Shown here: positions 62,301 through 64,000 of the stretch, one piece after another | How positions within the stretch are numbered: position 1 is the first letter of the stretch | Layout: each line of letters starts with the position of its first letter | Assembly (NCBI GenBank): GCA_964036275.1 | Contig: OZ038437.1 | Span: 16,896,090-16,960,089, forward strand | DNA length: 64,000 nt | Reading direction: 5' to 3' | DNA from: Litoditis marina | Lineage: Eukaryota; Nematoda; Chromadorea; Rhabditida; Rhabditidae | Translations under genes and position numbers: made by a program | The notes under the pieces: model-generated | The model's input: only the letters and a program-made list of their open reading frames with translations | Databases searched by the model: none | Told to the model about the DNA's origin: nothing

Positions 62301-62735
62301 CGTGAAAAGTCGGATGACTCCAAATTCGATTGAAATAGCCTCTAATCGTATGTGAGCTGAATATTCAACTCTTTCAAATGTAATTTTCGAAAAGGTTGAC
62401 ATTTTGGCCCATGTTCAAGTTTGCGACGCCATGGCGTCGCAAAAAATCACGTTTTTCCACGTGAAAAGTAGGATGACTCCAAATTCGATTGAAATAGCTT
62501 CTAACCGTATGTGAGCTGAACATCCAACTCTTTCAAACGTAATTTTTGAAAAGGTTGACATTTTGGCCCATGTTCAAGTTTGCGACGCCATGGCGTCGCA
62601 AAAAATCACGTTTTTCCACGTGAAAAGTCGGATGACTCCAAATTCGATTGAAATAGCTTCTAATCGTTGTGAGCTGAACAATCAACTCTTTCAAACGTAA
62701 TTTTCGAAAAGGTTGACATTTTGGCCCATGTTTGC
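56381..62735 (+). repeat. 9-12-monomer HOR units bounded by D-type monomers
   Basis: The D-type marker GACGAGATGG occurs at 56381, 58290, 59721, 61311 and 62736, giving units of 1909, 1431, 1590 and 1425 bp (12, 9, 10 and 9 monomers; the last is 6 bp short because TTCAAG is missing at about 62731). Each unit runs D, GGATGGCTCC, TTGATATTTTGG, GAAAAGGCGG, CTTTCGAATG, AAATTTAATTG, AGCTGAGCATT, TCTAACCGTATG and onward, ending with GTTCTTCCACG and AATTCAAGTGAAAT. The interrupted D monomer at 49812 is a further member, 1111 bp before 56381 after subtracting the retrotransposon. Confidence 0.87.
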
Positions 62736-64000
62736 GACGAGATGGCGTCGCAAAAAAATCACGTTTTTCCACGTGAAAAGTCGGATGACTCCAAATTCGA
62801 TTGAAATAGCTTCTAATCGTATTTGAGCTGAATATTCAACTCTTTCAAATGTAATTTTCGAAGAGGTTGGCATTGTGGCCCATGTTCAAGTTTGCGACGC
62901 CATGGCGTCGCAAAAAATCACGTTTTTCCACGTGAAAAGTCGGATGACTCCAAATTCGATTGAAATAGCTTCTAATCGTATGTGAGCTAAACATTCAACT
63001 CTTTCAAACGTAATTTTCGAAAAGGTTGACATTTCATCCCATGTTCAAATTTGCGACGCCATGGCGTCGCAAAAAATCACGTTTTTCCACGTGAAAAGTC
63101 GGATGACTCCAAATTCGATTGAAACAGCTTCCGATCGTATGTGAGCTGAACATTCAACTCTTTCAAATGTAATTTTCGAAAAGGTTGACATTTTGGCCCA
63201 TGTTCAAGTTTGCGACGCCATGGCGTCGCAAAAAATCACGTTTTTCCACGTGAAAAGTCGGATGGCTCCAAATTCGATTGAAATAGCTTCTAATCGTATG
63301 TGAGCTGGATATTCAACTCTTTCAAATGTAATTTTCGAAAAGGTTGACATTTTGGCCCATGTTCAAGTTTGCGACGCCATGGCGTCGCAAAAAATCACGT
63401 TTTTCCACGTGAAAAGTCGGATGACTCCAAATTCAAGTGAAATAGCTTCTAATCGTTGTGAGCTGAACAATCAACTCTTTCAAACGTAATTTTCGAAAAG
63501 GTTGACATTTTGGCCCATGTTCAAGTTTGCGACGCCATGGCGTCGCAAAAAATCACGTTTTTCCACGTGAAAAGTCGGATGGCTCCAAATTCGATTGAAA
63601 TAGCTTCTAATCGTATGTGAGCTGGATATTCAACTCTTTCAAATGTAATTTTCGAAAAGGTTGACATTTTGGCCCATGTTCAAGTTTGCGACGCCATGGC
63701 GTCGCAAAAAATCACGTTTTTCCACGTGAAAAGTCGGATGACTCCAAATTCGACTGAAATAGCTTCTAATCGTATGTGAGCTGAACATTCAACTCTTTCA
63801 AACGTAATTTTCGAAAAGGTTGACATTTTGGCCCATGTTCAAGTTTGCGACGCCATGGCGTCGCAAAAAATCACGTTTTTCCACGTGAAAAGGCGGATGA
63901 CTCCAAATTCGATTGAAATAGCTTCTAATCGTATGTGAGCTGAGCATTCAACTCTTTCAAACGTAATTTTCGAAAAGGTTGACATTTTGGCCCATGTTCA
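62736..64000 (+). repeat. Diverged end of the right array
   Basis: Eight monomers that keep the period but carry more private changes (GAAGAGGTTGGCATTGTGG near 62860, TTTCATCCCATGTTCAAATT near 63031, CAGCTTCCGATCG near 63125). A recombinant has the AATTCAAGTGAAAT/CGTTGTGAG part of a D monomer joined to a normal GACGCCATGG (63434-63540). The regular unit of the preceding 6 kb stops here. Nothing but satellite is seen. Confidence 0.8.

Larger units (their letters stand above)
55281..64000 (+). repeat. 159-bp satellite array, right part
   Basis: The same satellite resumes immediately after the retrotransposon, in the same orientation and phase, and continues past the window end: about 55 monomers. 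It differs from the left array in variant composition. B-type (TTAGCTGAA) monomers are absent. Variants with GAAAAGGCGG, CTTTCGAATG, AAATTTAATTG, AGCTAAGCATT and the D-type GACGAGATGG recur in order. Nothing else is visible in it. Confidence 0.97.

Noticed and set aside
1..64000. Telomerase-type telomere, rRNA or tRNA genes
   Set aside because: No TTAGG or TTAGGG runs, no rRNA segment and no cloverleaf-like sequence with A and B boxes was seen in reading the window.

Overview
This window is almost entirely one satellite DNA array with a single long retrotransposon inside it. About 58.5 kb is a head-to-tail tandem repeat with a monomer of about 159 bp, roughly 365 copies all in the same orientation. 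It enters at base 1 and is still running at base 64000, so the real array is longer than the window. There are no bacterial features (operons, ribosome binding sites, CRISPR, tRNA or rRNA). A kilobase-scale satellite with higher-order structure, plus a Ty3/gypsy LTR retrotransposon whose LTRs begin AGTTA (the style of insect gypsy elements), points to animal and probably arthropod/insect heterochromatin. The species cannot be named from the sequence.

Layout. 1-4620: irregular monomer mixture. 4620-18440: 318/319-bp two-monomer higher-order repeats (HORs), a 12-monomer block duplicated in tandem (10056-11964 and 11965-13873), and one 160-bp fold-back (MITE-like) insertion at 8212-8371 whose empty site survives in a duplicate copy. 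18441-28169: nested duplications marked by 2-bp-shortened monomers. 28170-30393: a 7-monomer unit repeated twice. 31984-38270: a 13/14-monomer unit repeated three times. 38530-47910: a 29/30-monomer (4.6-4.8 kb) tandem duplication. 48454-49630: a homogeneous stretch of single monomers. 49823-55280: a 5458-bp LTR retrotransposon on the minus strand. 55281-64000: the satellite resumes, organised as four HOR units of 9-12 monomers delimited by a diagnostic monomer variant, the same variant that the retrotransposon landed in.

The monomer carries three dyad-symmetric sites: a 10-bp TTTTCGAAAA, a 24-bp perfect palindrome centred on CCATGG, and a CACGTG E-box. It also has A/T tracts spaced near one helical turn. 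Dyad-rich satellites of this length are typical of centromeric or pericentromeric DNA; that assignment is inference. Telomeric tandem repeats of some Diptera are an alternative.

The retrotransposon encodes Gag (two CCHC knuckles), protease, reverse transcriptase, RNase H and integrase in one reading frame, with no envelope gene. It is nearly intact and young (LTRs differ at 2 of 236 positions). It is nevertheless disabled by one in-frame TAA inside the integrase core. The two LTRs differ in the TATA box, and no target-site duplication is visible. The many short open frames across the satellite exist because 159 is divisible by three; I do not regard them as genes.
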